A stretch of DNA of 64,000 nt, from positions 2,357,614 to 2,421,613 of the forward strand of contig NZ_MSCC01000001.1 in assembly GCF_002954455.1 (NCBI RefSeq), read 5' to 3'. Both the position numbers and the translations under genes were made by a program. A model generated the notes under the pieces. It ran no database searches. It saw only the letters and a program-made list of their open reading frames with translations, and had not been told where the DNA came from. Of this stretch, positions 1 through 9,864 are shown one piece after another (positions within the stretch are counted from its first letter, which is position 1; each line of letters begins with the position of its first letter). This DNA comes from Photobacterium aquimaris. Its GTDB lineage: Bacteria > Pseudomonadota > Gammaproteobacteria > Enterobacterales > Vibrionaceae.

Positions 1-42
1 ATAAAATAACGTCATTGACGTTATACAAAAAGAATTTAGTGT

Positions 43-118
<76 letters not shown>

Positions 119-125
119 TCTTTTG

Positions 126-155
126 AAAGCCTCATCTTTGATGAGGCTTTTTTTT
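126..155 (+). terminator. Rho-independent terminator after tRNA-Thr
   Basis: AAGCCTCATC (127-136) pairs perfectly with GATGAGGCTT across a TTT loop and is followed by a run of T. It ends the tRNA transcript. Confidence 0.9.
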
Positions 156-171
156 CGTCTGTAAAAAATGA

Positions 172-202
172 ACGAAAAAAACGACAACCTCACAGTTGTC
201 GT
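172..202 (-). terminator. Terminator of mrcB
   Basis: AACGACAAC and GTTGTCGTT form a 9-bp stem with a six-base loop. Read on the minus strand the stem is followed by a seven-T run, just downstream of the mrcB stop codon. Confidence 0.85.
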
Positions 203-233
203 TTCACACTATTATCAATCGCCAAGGCTCATA

Positions 234-2657
234 TTATCCCGCAAACATATGCTTTATCCATGTCGCAGGTTGACTATCATGACACTTCGCCTTTAAGTCA
301 CCATTTTTATCCCATGCGGGTAAAGCAACGTTGCCGTTACAATCAAATCGCAAACTGCCATTAGCTGTACGTTGATACTTCACCGTGGTGATATAAGGCG
401 GCCAGCCGATATTTAATGGTAATGGTTGGCGACGAGCAAGATAATCAGCATAAACCCGTAGCGCGCCGCTAGAGCCGGTTAATCGCACAGGCGTGTTATC
501 ATCACGCCCAACCCACACCACGCCAACTTCGCGTCCATCAGCACCAGCAAACCAACTATCACGATTATTATCAGTGGTACCTGTTTTACCGGCTAATTTC
601 GCTGAACTAAATTTAGTTTGTAGAAAACGCGCGGTTCCTTGGCTAACAACTTTTTTCATATCATAGGTCGTTAACCAAGCTGCTTGTTCAGGCACGACTT
701 GTTCAATCTGAGCGTGATGTTGATATAGCACCCGCCCATGACTATCAACAACCGCATCAAGGCTATATAACGGCGCTTTACGACCATTATTAGTAATACT
801 CTGGAACATTTGCGCCACTTCAAATGGTGACAAGCTAAATGCGCCTAATAATATTGAAGGTAAGCGTGGAACTTGATCACGATTAACCCCTAACTTAGCG
901 ATGGTATTAATCACGCTATTAAGCCCAACCTTTAAGCCTAAATTCACCGTAGGCACATTCAATGAATGCGCTAATGCATAATAGAGCGGTACTTGACCGC
1001 GGAACTTACGATCATAGTTTCTTGGTCGCCATGAAGTACCTTTACTGCCCTTTAATACAATCGCTTGATCATTAAGCGTGGTGGCTAAACTAAACTTCTG
1101 CGGCTGATTAAGAGCGGTCAAATACACAGCTGGCTTTGCCAATGAGCCAATTTGACGACTAGCATCAAGAGCACGGTTAAAGCCTGCATAGCCGGGACGA
1201 CTACCACCAATAAGGGCACGTACGGCACCATCTTGTCGATCAACCACCACCATTGCAGTCTCGACTTTAACCCCCGCTTTTTTATTTAACCGTGGCACCA
1301 TCGCTGCAATGGTTTTTTCCGCCGCTTGTTGAGATAACGGATCAAGAGTACTGAAAATCCGCAGTCCTTTACCTGATTTGTAGATATCACCAACGTCTAG
1401 TTGTAACTCACGTTGTAACTGCTGAAAATACGCCGGTTGACGACTGGCTATTTTCGCGTTTTTTTGAACCCCTAATGGTTCAGAAAATGCCTGCTCATAT
1501 TGAGCTTCCGTTAGGTAATTATTTTTAGCCAATAGTGACAATACTAAGTCACGGCGTTTAAGGGTTCGCTCTGGATGACGCCAAGGATTAAATTGCGATG
1601 GGCCTTTCACCATTCCAACTAGCATTGCCAATTGATCCACTCGCAGCTCTTCTAATGGACGCCCAAAATAGAATCGTGCCGCCAATGGAAAACCATGTAT
1701 TTCTTTAGCGCCGTTTTGACCGAGGTAAATTTCATTTAAATACGCTTCAAGCACGCGATCTTTACTATAACGGTGATCAATAATCACCGCGATATAAGCT
1801 TCACGGACTTTACGCCACAAACTGCGCTCACGACTTAAAAATAAATTTTTCGCCAATTGTTGCGTAAGGGTACTACCACCCTGAACGGTATGACCCGCTT
1901 TAAGGTTGACTACCATCGCTCGTAGAATAGCTAATGGCGACACACCATCATGCTCATAAAAATCACGATCTTCAGTGGTTAACAGCGCATCAATCAGCAA
2001 TGGAGGAAATTGATCTCGCGCCATAAAAATCCGTTGCTCATTACCAGATAGCCCAAGCATACCAAGTAGTTTAGGTTCGATTTTGAGGGTTTTTAATGGC
2101 CTGTTAGTGGTGACATCAACGATCGAGGCCAGCTTACTGCCAGCAAACGTTAGCATCACATGCTGTTGTGGTTGCGGATCATCGACAAACTTAAATGGAC
2201 GTCGAATTAGCTCAACGCGAGTTGAAGAGGCTGAATACTCTCCCATTTTTCGCGGACTACGCACTTTATGATATTGCAATACATCGAGTTCACGTCGCAC
2301 ATCACTGATAGTCATCGCTTGGCCTGGATGTAACGTTAATACTCGGCCATAGACAACTGAGGGTAAATCCCAAATTGGGCCATCCATTTTATTACGCACC
2401 ACAGTATCTAAATAAATACCGATCACTAATAAAATAGCGACTACCACTAAGGTCATTTTAAACACTAAACTACCCAGCTTACGTAGCCATGGATGAGAGA
2501 CCGCTGATTTTTTAGTGGTACTTTTTTTAGCTGAAGTTTTTTTCGAGGCTGTTTTTTTTGCCGGCTCTTTTTTAGCAGTTGGTTTTACAGCGGCCTTTTT
2601 GCGTGCAGCGGCAGGTTTCTTCTGCTGTGGTTTAGGGGGCTGTGGCGTCTTACTCAT
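234..2657 (-). CDS. mrcB: Penicillin-binding protein 1B (bifunctional transglycosylase/transpeptidase)
   Basis: Class A PBP that polymerises and cross-links peptidoglycan at the inner membrane. Residues 1-60 are a cytoplasmic tail made almost wholly of Lys, Ala, Pro and Thr. One membrane helix follows (about 66-84), then a UB2H-type regulatory domain and the GT51 glycosyltransferase with the EDRDFYEHDG motif (catalytic Glu229) and the QGGSTLTQQ motif. The transpeptidase has SLAK (Ser505), SLN (565-567) and KTGT (691-694). The 807-aa length is close to the E. coli protein. The start gives a normal cytoplasmic N-terminus, although the tail composition differs from E. coli, which has an acidic patch there. 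It is monocistronic, with its own terminator. Confidence 0.97.
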   Translation of the reverse strand: MSKTPQPPKPQQKKPAAARKKAAVKPTAKKEPAKKTASKKTSAKKSTTKKSAVSHPWLRKLGSLVFKMTLVVVAILLVIGIYLDTVVRNKMDGPIWDLPSVVYGRVLTLHPGQAMTISDVRRELDVLQYHKVRSPRKMGEYSASSTRVELIRRPFKFVDDPQPQQHVMLTFAGSKLASIVDVTTNRPLKTLKIEPKLLGMLGLSGNEQRIFMARDQFPPLLIDALLTTEDRDFYEHDGVSPLAILRAMVVNLKAGHTVQGGSTLTQQLAKNLFLSRERSLWRKVREAYIAVIIDHRYSKDRVLEAYLNEIYLGQNGAKEIHGFPLAARFYFGRPLEELRVDQLAMLVGMVKGPSQFNPWRHPERTLKRRDLVLSLLAKNNYLTEAQYEQAFSEPLGVQKNAKIASRQPAYFQQLQRELQLDVGDIYKSGKGLRIFSTLDPLSQQAAEKTIAAMVPRLNKKAGVKVETAMVVVDRQDGAVRALIGGSRPGYAGFNRALDASRQIGSLAKPAVYLTALNQPQKFSLATTLNDQAIVLKGSKGTSWRPRNYDRKFRGQVPLYYALAHSLNVPTVNLGLKVGLNSVINTIAKLGVNRDQVPRLPSILLGAFSLSPFEVAQMFQSITNNGRKAPLYSLDAVVDSHGRVLYQHHAQIEQVVPEQAAWLTTYDMKKVVSQGTARFLQTKFSSAKLAGKTGTTDNNRDSWFAGADGREVGVVWVGRDDNTPVRLTGSSGALRVYADYLARRQPLPLNIGWPPYITTVKYQRTANGSLRFDCNGNVALPAWDKNGDLKAKCHDSQPATWIKHMFAG

Positions 2658-2787
2658 AATGCATCAACTACCGTCATTCCTGTATGTAAGCAAAGCCCAT
2701 GATTGAGCTCTGCTGTTATGATTCAGTATTAAGATCTTAGCAACTATAACTGATTATATATACAGGTATCGAACTTGTTTAGCATCG

Positions 2788-5280
2788 TTAAAGGTATTTT
2801 TTAATTTTGCGGGTTGGGCAATGATTCGCAGGATCATCTGGCCAAGGGTGCTTGGGATAACGTCCCTTCATTTCTTTCTGGACATCTTTATACGAACCTT
2901 GCCAAAAACCAGCTAAATCTTGCGTGATCTGTAACGGTCGTTGTGCTGGCGATAAAAGCTCTAACACCAAAGCAACTTTACCGTTAGCGATCGTCGGCGT
3001 GGTTGGCTCACCAAACATTTCCTGTAACTTAACCGCTAATACAGGTTGCTGTTGGGCTTGATAACGAATGGCAATTTTTGAACCTGTCGGTACTTGATAA
3101 TGAGTTGGCAATAATTGATCGAGCTGTTGTTTTTTATTCCAACCGAGATAGGCCTCTAATGCTGCAACTAGATTAACTTTTTGTAGCCCTTTTAAGGTGG
3201 TAATGCCATTGAGATATGGCAATAACCATTGCTCAGCATTGGCTAATAAACTAGCCTCATCTAATGCGGGAAAATCAGCCTCAGATAACCACTGGTTGCC
3301 ACAACGACCACGCGTCAGTAACAGTGTCGCAGCTGGCGTCCAATTTAATACCGCCAACCCTTTACGCTTAACTGCATTGAGTAATGCTGCACTGGCAAGC
3401 GTGGCATCGGGAGTGGCAGCAAGGCTACGTGCAACAATTAACTTACCGCAATAAGTACGATGCTCGGCACTTAAACGGCCTTTTTTATCGTCCCAGTCAA
3501 GCCACTCACATTGATTAAATAATTCCGGCAATGCGTGTTGTAACCCGCTTAAATCAGCACTGATCGCAGAGAAGATTCGACTATCACCTTGGCGCGTTTT
3601 GACCACATCGGCCACTACCAACAAAGACTGACTCGCTAATCCTTGGCTGCTCTCAAGCATTACCCCTTGGCCATTGGCTAATTGATAACGGCCATCTTCA
3701 GCACGAGATTGCGCGATTCGATCTGAAAAACCCACCGCTAATACTATCGCAGCCCAATAATTATTGACCTTTAGCTCACTATTTTTAGCCGTGCCTAAAG
3801 CTGCAAGGTGTTGCTGAGTACGCTGCACATAAGCATGATTTTTCGCCAGTTTTTTAGTTTCAAGTAAATGCAGCTGAAAAGATAAATCAGGATTATCAAT
3901 ACCACGTGGTGGATCTTCGAGTAATGCCACCAGCATCGCAGCGGTAGTCAAAATAGTGGTATCGGCTTGTTGGTGTGCCATTTGTTTTGCAAACGCGAGT
4001 ATTGCGCCATGACGCGGATCGACACCTAAGGTTTGCATCACTTGACCACGTGGCGTTTGTTGACCACGTTCATCAATCGCACCTAGTTGCTGTAATAACT
4101 GCCGCGACTGCTGTAAAGCAATTGCTGGCGGTAGATCTAACCACTGCAACTCTTGTGGATCATGACAGCCCCACTGAACCAGATCCATCGCCAACGCGGT
4201 TAAATCACTGCGTAAGATTTCTGGTTGCGGCGTTGTTGGTTGACGTTGAAGTGACTCTTCACTGTACATTCGCAAGCAAATACCCGCCTCCAAACGGCCA
4301 GCACGCCCAGCACGTTGTTCAGCCGAGGATTGGGCTATTCGTACTTGTTGCAAGCGACTGATTCCGGTTTTAGGATCCCACAACGCGATCCGTTCCAAAC
4401 CACTATCCACTACCAATCGAATTCCTTCAATGGTTAAGCTGGTTTCAGCAATATTGGTCGCTAATACCACTTTACGCTGCCCAGCAGGTGGTGGATTAAT
4501 CGCTTGTTGTTGTTGCTCAATCGGTAGTTGGCCATACAACGGGCAAATATTAATAGTGCTATTGGCTGGCGTTAAACGCGTGGCTAATGCTTGTGCCAAG
4601 CGTTTAATTTCACCAACACCGGGTAAAAAGGCTAATACCGAACCTGATTCTATGGTTAGCAACTGATTAATCGCGACCGCCATTTGTTCAATCACATCCC
4701 GTGGATCACTCACTGCTTGATAGCGATATTCAACCGGAAAACACCGCCCTTGAGATTCAACATAATAAGCCTCTGGTAACAGTTGCACCAAAGCAGTTTG
4801 ATCTAGAGTGGCAGACATCACTAATAACTGCAGATCATCCCGCAGAGCTTGTTGCACTTCGATCGCTAATGCCAATGCGGTATCTGCATGAATACTGCGT
4901 TCATGAAATTCATCAAAAATAATCAGCCCAACGCCTGCAAGTTCAGGATCATGCTGCAACATTCGCGTCATCACACCTTCAGTGACAATCTCTAGCCGTG
5001 TTTGCGAACTGACTTTCGTTTCACCTCGCACTCGTAAGCCAACTGTTTGTCCAACCCGCTCGCCCAATTGCTGCGCTAAATACCCAGCAATGTTTCTTGC
5101 CGCTAGCCGTCGTGGTTCAAGCATGATAATTCGCCCTTGAATAACGGCTTTATCTAATAGCGCCAACGGCAACCGCGTTGATTTACCGGCTCCCGGTGGT
5201 GCTTTTAATATCACTTGGGTATGGTGAGTTAACGCGCTAAATAAGGTTGCTAAAACCTCATCAATTGGGAGTTGTGACAA
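2788..5280 (-). CDS. hrpB: ATP-dependent DExH helicase HrpB (TTG start)
   Basis: DEAH/DExH RNA helicase-like ATPase of uncertain physiological role. Near the N-terminus it has the P-loop PPGAGKS, then EPRRLAAR, DEFHERS, the SAT motif, TNIAETSLT and QRAGRAGR. The C-terminus (GRYPKHPWPDDPAN) is typical of HrpB. I place the start at a TTG at 5280: AAGGTGG lies five bases upstream, and the resulting N-terminus MSQLPIDEV aligns with the E. coli start MSSLPVAAV. A GTG three codons earlier overlaps the Shine-Dalgarno sequence itself. This gives 830 aa. It is divergent from sfsA. Confidence 0.95.
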   Translation of the reverse strand: MSQLPIDEVLATLFSALTHHTQVILKAPPGAGKSTRLPLALLDKAVIQGRIIMLEPRRLAARNIAGYLAQQLGERVGQTVGLRVRGETKVSSQTRLEIVTEGVMTRMLQHDPELAGVGLIIFDEFHERSIHADTALALAIEVQQALRDDLQLLVMSATLDQTALVQLLPEAYYVESQGRCFPVEYRYQAVSDPRDVIEQMAVAINQLLTIESGSVLAFLPGVGEIKRLAQALATRLTPANSTINICPLYGQLPIEQQQQAINPPPAGQRKVVLATNIAETSLTIEGIRLVVDSGLERIALWDPKTGISRLQQVRIAQSSAEQRAGRAGRLEAGICLRMYSEESLQRQPTTPQPEILRSDLTALAMDLVQWGCHDPQELQWLDLPPAIALQQSRQLLQQLGAIDERGQQTPRGQVMQTLGVDPRHGAILAFAKQMAHQQADTTILTTAAMLVALLEDPPRGIDNPDLSFQLHLLETKKLAKNHAYVQRTQQHLAALGTAKNSELKVNNYWAAIVLAVGFSDRIAQSRAEDGRYQLANGQGVMLESSQGLASQSLLVVADVVKTRQGDSRIFSAISADLSGLQHALPELFNQCEWLDWDDKKGRLSAEHRTYCGKLIVARSLAATPDATLASAALLNAVKRKGLAVLNWTPAATLLLTRGRCGNQWLSEADFPALDEASLLANAEQWLLPYLNGITTLKGLQKVNLVAALEAYLGWNKKQQLDQLLPTHYQVPTGSKIAIRYQAQQQPVLAVKLQEMFGEPTTPTIANGKVALVLELLSPAQRPLQITQDLAGFWQGSYKDVQKEMKGRYPKHPWPDDPANHCPTRKIKKYL

Positions 5281-5371
5281 TGGTGCCACCTTATGTCATG
5301 ATCAATACGAAATCACATTGTAACGAAAGCCACCCCGCAACTAAAAATAATAATCGATGCTCGAGGTCATA

Positions 5372-6085
5372 ATGAAGTTTGATCCACCGCTACAAGCTGC
5401 CACTTTAATTAAACGCTATAAACGCTTTTTAGCTGATGTCACTTTAAATGATGGTGAGGTTAGAACGATTCACTGTGCTAACACCGGCGCCATGACCGGC
5501 TGTGCTGATCCTGGCACTACGGTATGGTATTCAACTTCTGATAATAAAAAACGTAAATATCCGAATAGTTGGCAACTGGCACACACTGCGGCTAATGATT
5601 GGATTTGTGTTAATACCGTTCAAGCCAATCACCTTGTTAAAGAAGCCATTGAACAACAACGCATACCAGAGCTCGGTGGTTATGAGCTGTTACGAACTGA
5701 AGTGAAATACGGTAATGAAAATAGCCGTATCGATCTATTACTTGAATCACAAACCCGCCCAGCCTGCTATATTGAAGTAAAAAGCGTGACCTTATTAGCG
5801 GATAATGGTCAAGGTTACTTTCCTGATGCCGTCACCACTCGTGGTCAGAAACACCTACGAGAGCTGACTCAAATGGCACAATTGGGCTCACGCGCTATAC
5901 TATTTTTTGCAGTGTTACATACTGGTATCAAAAAGGTTGATGTGGCACAGCATATCGATGCTGAATATGCCCAATTATTACAACAAGCCATCACCGCTGG
6001 TGTCGAGATTATTTGCTATCGCGCCACCATTAATGCAACCGAAATAAATCTTACCGACTGTATACAATTTCAGCATTTGACATAA
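5372..6085 (+). CDS. sfsA: Sugar fermentation stimulation protein homologue SfsA
   Basis: SfsA family, a conserved protein with a nuclease-like core and DNA-binding activity reported in E. coli; its precise role is not settled. The sequence tracks the E. coli protein throughout ([54 protein letters not shown]). I prefer the ATG at 5372 to the one at 5357 because GAGGT lies just upstream of it and the protein then begins MKFDPPLQ like its relatives. It yields 237 aa. It lies upstream of dksA, as in E. coli, but has its own spacing of about 130 bp. Confidence 0.95.
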   Translation: MKFDPPLQAATLIKRYKRFLADVTLNDGEVRTIHCANTGAMTGCADPGTTVWYSTSDNKKRKYPNSWQLAHTAANDWICVNTVQANHLVKEAIEQQRIPELGGYELLRTEVKYGNENSRIDLLLESQTRPACYIEVKSVTLLADNGQGYFPDAVTTRGQKHLRELTQMAQLGSRAILFFAVLHTGIKKVDVAQHIDAEYAQLLQQAITAGVEIICYRATINATEINLTDCIQFQHLT

Positions 6086-6214
6086 AAAATGCCGTTTTCT
6101 TCACATTGACGTAGAATTGAAGTTATACAGTAATTGCCACATCGTAACCTTTCTGGTATAGATACCGCCCAAAATTAACCAGTGACGGTTATTAGGTACA
6201 TTAGGAGATGCTAT

Positions 6215-6664
6215 ATGCCAGAGACCAACGTTAAAAAATCACTAGGCATCCTGGCTATTGCTGGGGTTGAACCTTATCAGGAAAAAGCTGGCGAAGAATA
6301 CATGGGCGAAGCTCAATTAGAGCATTTCCATAAAATTCTATCAGCATGGCGTAACCAGCTTCGCGTTGAAGTTGATCGCACTGTAAACCACATGCAAGAT
6401 GAAGCCGCTAACTTCCCCGATCCAGTGGATCGCGCCGCACAAGAAGAAGAGTTCAGCCTTGAACTTCGTAACCGTGACCGCGAACGAAAACTGATCAAGA
6501 AAATTGACAAGACACTTAAGCGTATCGAAGAAGATGATTTTGGCTTCTGCGACTCTTGTGGTGTTGAGATTGGTATTCGCCGTCTTGAAGCTCGTCCAAC
6601 CGCAGATCTTTGCATCGACTGTAAAACACTTGCAGAGATCAAAGAAAAGCAAATGGCTGGCTAA
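6215..6664 (+). CDS. dksA: RNA polymerase-binding transcription factor DksA
   Basis: Secondary-channel factor that acts with ppGpp in the stringent response. The 149-aa protein has a coiled coil (about residues 33-108) whose tip carries the DPVDRA motif (Asp69, Asp72, Ala74) needed for action on polymerase. A four-cysteine zinc finger follows (Cys112, Cys115, Cys133, Cys136). The start at 6215 is chosen because AGGAG lies 7-11 bases upstream and the 11 extra residues of the longer frame have no counterpart in relatives. A strong terminator follows and separates it from gluQ. Confidence 0.98.
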   Translation: MPETNVKKSLGILAIAGVEPYQEKAGEEYMGEAQLEHFHKILSAWRNQLRVEVDRTVNHMQDEAANFPDPVDRAAQEEEFSLELRNRDRERKLIKKIDKTLKRIEEDDFGFCDSCGVEIGIRRLEARPTADLCIDCKTLAEIKEKQMAG

Positions 6665-6694
6665 TTTACGCCTTTATCAGGTTAAGCTAATTTT

Positions 6695-6724
6695 AGAGGG
6701 AGCGTAAGCTCCCTCTTTCGTTTA
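6695..6724 (+). terminator. Terminator after dksA
   Basis: GAGGGAGC (696-703 of the 6-kb block) pairs with GCTCCCTC around a GTAA loop and is followed by TTTCGTTT. From memory, a terminator between dksA and gluQ is known in enterics and limits readthrough into gluQ. Confidence 0.85.
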
Positions 6725-6834
6725 CACTAGCGCTCAAAATAACACGCAGTAACTAACCCTATGGTTATTTACTTACCGATGTCGCACGAGCTCTGCCTGT
6801 TTAATCATAATCTCGCGTTATAGATAAATAGGCA

Positions 6835-6880
6835 CCAAACTGAATAGTGTTCTCATTTTAGAGAGCATTATTCAGTTTGG
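6835..6880 (+). repeat. 20-bp inverted repeat / RNA hairpin
   Basis: The left arm 6835-6854 and right arm 6861-6880 pair over 20 consecutive positions around the loop ATTTTA. Two of the pairs are G-T wobbles in the plus-strand sense, so the stem is continuous as plus-strand RNA but would carry two A-C mismatches as minus-strand RNA. No T run follows, so it is not a canonical terminator. It could be an mRNA processing or stability element, a small RNA, or a short palindromic repeat. Confidence 0.75.
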
Positions 6881-6937
6881 AGGGAATATATTTTGTTATA
6901 TCTACCCCTGACTCTGGGCGACATTTACGCTGCCGTA

Positions 6938-6962
6938 CCAAGTTCAATAATAACCAACTTGG
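6938..6962 (+). promoter_or_regulatory. Small hairpin upstream of gluQ
   Basis: CCAAGTT and AACTTGG form a 7-bp stem with an 11-base loop, ending 23 bases before the gluQ start codon. A role in gluQ translation is only a suggestion. Confidence 0.4.
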
Positions 6963-6985
6963 ATTTTATAACCGTTTATTAATGT

Positions 6986-7870
6986 ATGACTAACACAAAT
7001 CAATATGTCGGTCGCTTTGCACCATCGCCTTCAGGGCCGTTGCATTTCGGATCGTTAATTGCTGCTCTTGGTAGCTACCTACAAGCAAAATCTCAGCAAG
7101 GAAAATGGATCGTTAGGATCGAAGATCTTGATCCACCTCGCGAAATGCTTGGGGCTGCTGATGATATTCTGCGTACACTTGAAGCGTTTGGCTTCATGTG
7201 GGATGGCGATATCATGTATCAGAGCTTACGCCATGATGCTTATCAGGCTCAAATTGACGCTTGGTTAGCTAAAGGTAAGGCATACTATTGTCAGTGTAGT
7301 CGAAAAGACATTAAACAAGCGGGCGGCTTTTACCCCGGTACCTGTCGTACCCTCAATCAACGGCACAATAATGGTGCGGTTCGATTACAAGTAGACACAC
7401 CAATAACCCATTTCGATGACCTGTTACATGGTCGTATCGAGTTACCATTAGCATTGGCGAATGAAGATTTTATTATTCATCGCCGCGATGGTTTATTTGC
7501 TTATAATCTTGCTGTAGTGCTAGATGATATCGAACAAGGGATCACTGAAGTTGTTCGTGGTGCAGATTTAATTGAGCCTACAGGGCGTCAAATTGGTCTT
7601 TACCGTCAACTTGGACATCCTGAAGTTGGTTATTTGCACTTACCGCTTGCCATTACCGACAATGGTAATAAATTGTCGAAACAAAACCATGCTCCAGCGA
7701 TTGATAAACTTAATCCTCGGCCAGCATTAATGGCAGCGCTATGCTTTTTAGGCTTTTCGCCACCGACAGAGCTTGTCACAGAAAGCGTAGAACAAATATT
7801 ACAGTGGGGCATCACTCATTGGCAGCTCAAACAGCTACCAAAGACAACTGCTATCACACTAGCATTCTAA
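6986..7870 (+). CDS. gluQ: Glutamyl-Q tRNA(Asp) synthetase
   Basis: A truncated glutamyl-tRNA synthetase paralogue that activates glutamate and attaches it to queuosine at the wobble position of tRNA-Asp. It lacks the anticodon-binding domain. The class I signature reads HFGS (residues 20-23) and the second signature KLSKQ (229-233). Cys102, Cys104 and Cys120 form the expected zinc site. The 294-aa length is normal. It lies downstream of dksA but behind a terminator and a structured leader with no obvious ribosome binding site, which suggests low expression. Confidence 0.96.
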   Translation: MTNTNQYVGRFAPSPSGPLHFGSLIAALGSYLQAKSQQGKWIVRIEDLDPPREMLGAADDILRTLEAFGFMWDGDIMYQSLRHDAYQAQIDAWLAKGKAYYCQCSRKDIKQAGGFYPGTCRTLNQRHNNGAVRLQVDTPITHFDDLLHGRIELPLALANEDFIIHRRDGLFAYNLAVVLDDIEQGITEVVRGADLIEPTGRQIGLYRQLGHPEVGYLHLPLAITDNGNKLSKQNHAPAIDKLNPRPALMAALCFLGFSPPTELVTESVEQILQWGITHWQLKQLPKTTAITLAF

Positions 7871-7936
7871 AATAGTCTGCCGTGATATATCATACACGGC
7901 TGTTTGTTGAACCAAGTGCACAATATGGGGTGTATT

Positions 7937-9358
7937 ATCTTTAATCGAGTAGCCAGCTTTTGCCGTAAAGTATTGAATCGCGACAGTAGTACTCGCGTTC
8001 CAGAGGAACAAACTTTGCAAGTTTACCAACGCCCAGAGCACGGCATTTCACGAAAAGATATCAGCGAAAATGCGCTGAAAGTACTATATCGTCTAAACAA
8101 AGCCGGTTACGACGCTTACCTTGTTGGTGGCGGCGTCCGCGATTTATTGCTCCACAAACAGCCAAAAGACTTCGATATTGCGACCAATGCAACACCAGAA
8201 GAAATCAAAAAACTGTTTCGTAACTGTCGTTTAATCGGCCGCCGCTTCCGTCTAGCGCACATTCTTTTTGGGCGCGATATTATTGAAGTTGCGACTTTCC
8301 GTGGCCACCATTCTGATGCACCAGCACAAGTTGTAGCCCCGAAAGACAATAAGCAAAAACCGCAAATTTCTTCTCGCAGTGAAGAAGGCATGTTATTACG
8401 TGATAATGTTTACGGCACCATCGAAGAAGATGCAGAACGTCGTGACTTTACCATTAATGCCTTGTACTACAGCGTTAAAGATTTCACCGTAACCGACTAT
8501 GCTCAAGGCATTGAAGATCTGAATAACCGCGTTGTTCGCTTAATGGGTGATCCAGAAACCCGTTACCGCGAAGATCCAGTACGTATGCTACGTGCGGTTC
8601 GCTTTGCGGTTAAGCTTGATATGGATATTGAACCAGTAACAGCGGCACCAATCCGTGATCTGGCAATATTGATGCAAGATATTCCAGCAGCACGTTTGTT
8701 TGAAGAAAGTCTTAAATTACTGCAATCCGGTCAAGGTTTAGAAACCTACCGTATGCTGCGTGAATACAATTTATTCCAACAGTTATTCCCGATCCTATCG
8801 GATCACTTTACTGAGAATAACAGCAGCAAAACCGAAAAAATGATCGAGCACATTCTAGCCTCGACCGATAAACGTATTGCTGAAGATAAGCGAGTAAATC
8901 CAGCCTTTATCTATGCTGCAATGTTGTGGTATCCAATGATGATCCGCGCAGAAGAAGTCTCTTTTGCAAGTGGCTTATCATTCTATGATGCCTTCATGGT
9001 TGCCAGTAATGATATTTTGGACGAGCAAGTGCGTTCAATTGCGATTCCACGCCGCCATACCACCACGGTACGTGACATTTGGCAGCAACAGCTACGCTTT
9101 AGTCGTCGCAGTGGCAAACGCGCATTTAAGACCATGGAACATCCTAAATTCCGTGCCGCTTATGATTTCCTTGAAATGCGAAGCTTGTTTGAAGGCAGTG
9201 ACATCAAAGAGCTAGCTCAGTGGTGGAGTGAGTTCCAAAACGCCGATTATAACCAACGCGGCCAAATGGTAACCCATATTAATGATGGTGGTAGTCGCCG
9301 CCCACGTCGTCGTCGCCCACAGCAACCACGTCGTAAAAAGCCACAAGTTAAATCATGA
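7937..9358 (+). CDS. pcnB: Poly(A) polymerase I (probable non-AUG start)
   Basis: Adds 3' poly(A) tails to RNA and so promotes decay; it affects ColE1-type plasmid copy number. The nucleotidyltransferase core has GGGVRDLLL and the DFDIAT metal-binding pair, followed by the [19 protein letters not shown] and [14 protein letters not shown] blocks. The C-terminus is a basic Arg/Lys-rich tail. E. coli pcnB starts at AUU, giving IFTRVANFCRKVL. The matching residues here, [13 protein letters not shown], begin at ATC 7937 (preceded by ATT 7934), with GGGGTG at 7927-7932 ideally placed. In-frame ATGs at 7904 and 7925 lack a Shine-Dalgarno sequence. The stop overlaps folK by 4 bp. Confidence 0.93.
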   Translation: MFNRVASFCRKVLNRDSSTRVPEEQTLQVYQRPEHGISRKDISENALKVLYRLNKAGYDAYLVGGGVRDLLLHKQPKDFDIATNATPEEIKKLFRNCRLIGRRFRLAHILFGRDIIEVATFRGHHSDAPAQVVAPKDNKQKPQISSRSEEGMLLRDNVYGTIEEDAERRDFTINALYYSVKDFTVTDYAQGIEDLNNRVVRLMGDPETRYREDPVRMLRAVRFAVKLDMDIEPVTAAPIRDLAILMQDIPAARLFEESLKLLQSGQGLETYRMLREYNLFQQLFPILSDHFTENNSSKTEKMIEHILASTDKRIAEDKRVNPAFIYAAMLWYPMMIRAEEVSFASGLSFYDAFMVASNDILDEQVRSIAIPRRHTTTVRDIWQQQLRFSRRSGKRAFKTMEHPKFRAAYDFLEMRSLFEGSDIKELAQWWSEFQNADYNQRGQMVTHINDGGSRRPRRRRPQQPRRKKPQVKS

Positions 9359-9840
9359 TTCGTGCTTATATAGCTATAGGCAGTAACTTGGGCGATCCCG
9401 TCGCCCAAGCTAAAACAGCCATTGAAGCACTGCAACATTTACCACATAGTCAGGTGGTTAGTGTGTCTTCGTTGTACAGCAGTACTCCGATGGGACCACA
9501 AAACCAACCTGATTATATTAATGCGGTTGTCGCAATTGATACTGCATTAGCTCCGCTTGAATTACTCAACCATACTCAAGCAATTGAGCTCGAACAAGGA
9601 CGTGTTCGCAAAGATGAACGCTGGGGTCCAAGGACGTTAGATCTCGATATTATTTTATATGGTGATCTACAACACCAGTGCGAGCGCCTTACTGTGCCGC
9701 ACTATGGAATGAAGGTACGGGAGTTCGTACTGTATCCACTTGCCGAAATTAACCCTGATTTAGTTTTACCTGATCACACTTCTTTACGCACGTTATTGAC
9801 TCAGGTTAACCGTAATGGCTTAGCTATTTGGCAAGCATAA
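9355..9840 (+). CDS. folK: 2-amino-4-hydroxy-6-hydroxymethyldihydropteridine pyrophosphokinase
   Basis: HPPK transfers pyrophosphate from ATP to the pterin in folate synthesis. The 161-aa protein carries the family blocks [31 protein letters not shown] and [15 protein letters not shown], the last holding the Mg-binding aspartates. It overlaps the pcnB stop by ATGA, so translation is probably coupled. panB follows 24 bp later, so pcnB-folK-panB-panC looks like one operon, as in E. coli. Confidence 0.97.
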   Translation: MIRAYIAIGSNLGDPVAQAKTAIEALQHLPHSQVVSVSSLYSSTPMGPQNQPDYINAVVAIDTALAPLELLNHTQAIELEQGRVRKDERWGPRTLDLDIILYGDLQHQCERLTVPHYGMKVREFVLYPLAEINPDLVLPDHTSLRTLLTQVNRNGLAIWQA

Positions 9841-9864
9841 ATTCATCAGGGCGAGGAAGAAGCT

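Larger units (their letters stand above)
6725..6985 (+). other. Structured dksA-gluQ intergenic region
   Basis: After the terminator this stretch holds no convincing gene; the best frame is a 20-codon ORF at 6760 with no ribosome binding site. It does hold a 20-bp hairpin at 6835-6880 and a 7-bp hairpin at 6938-6962. The second lies 23 bases before the gluQ start. I see no clear Shine-Dalgarno sequence before gluQ. Confidence 0.6.

Noticed and set aside
6760..6822. 20-codon frame in the dksA-gluQ gap
   Set aside because: No ribosome binding site and no sign of coding.
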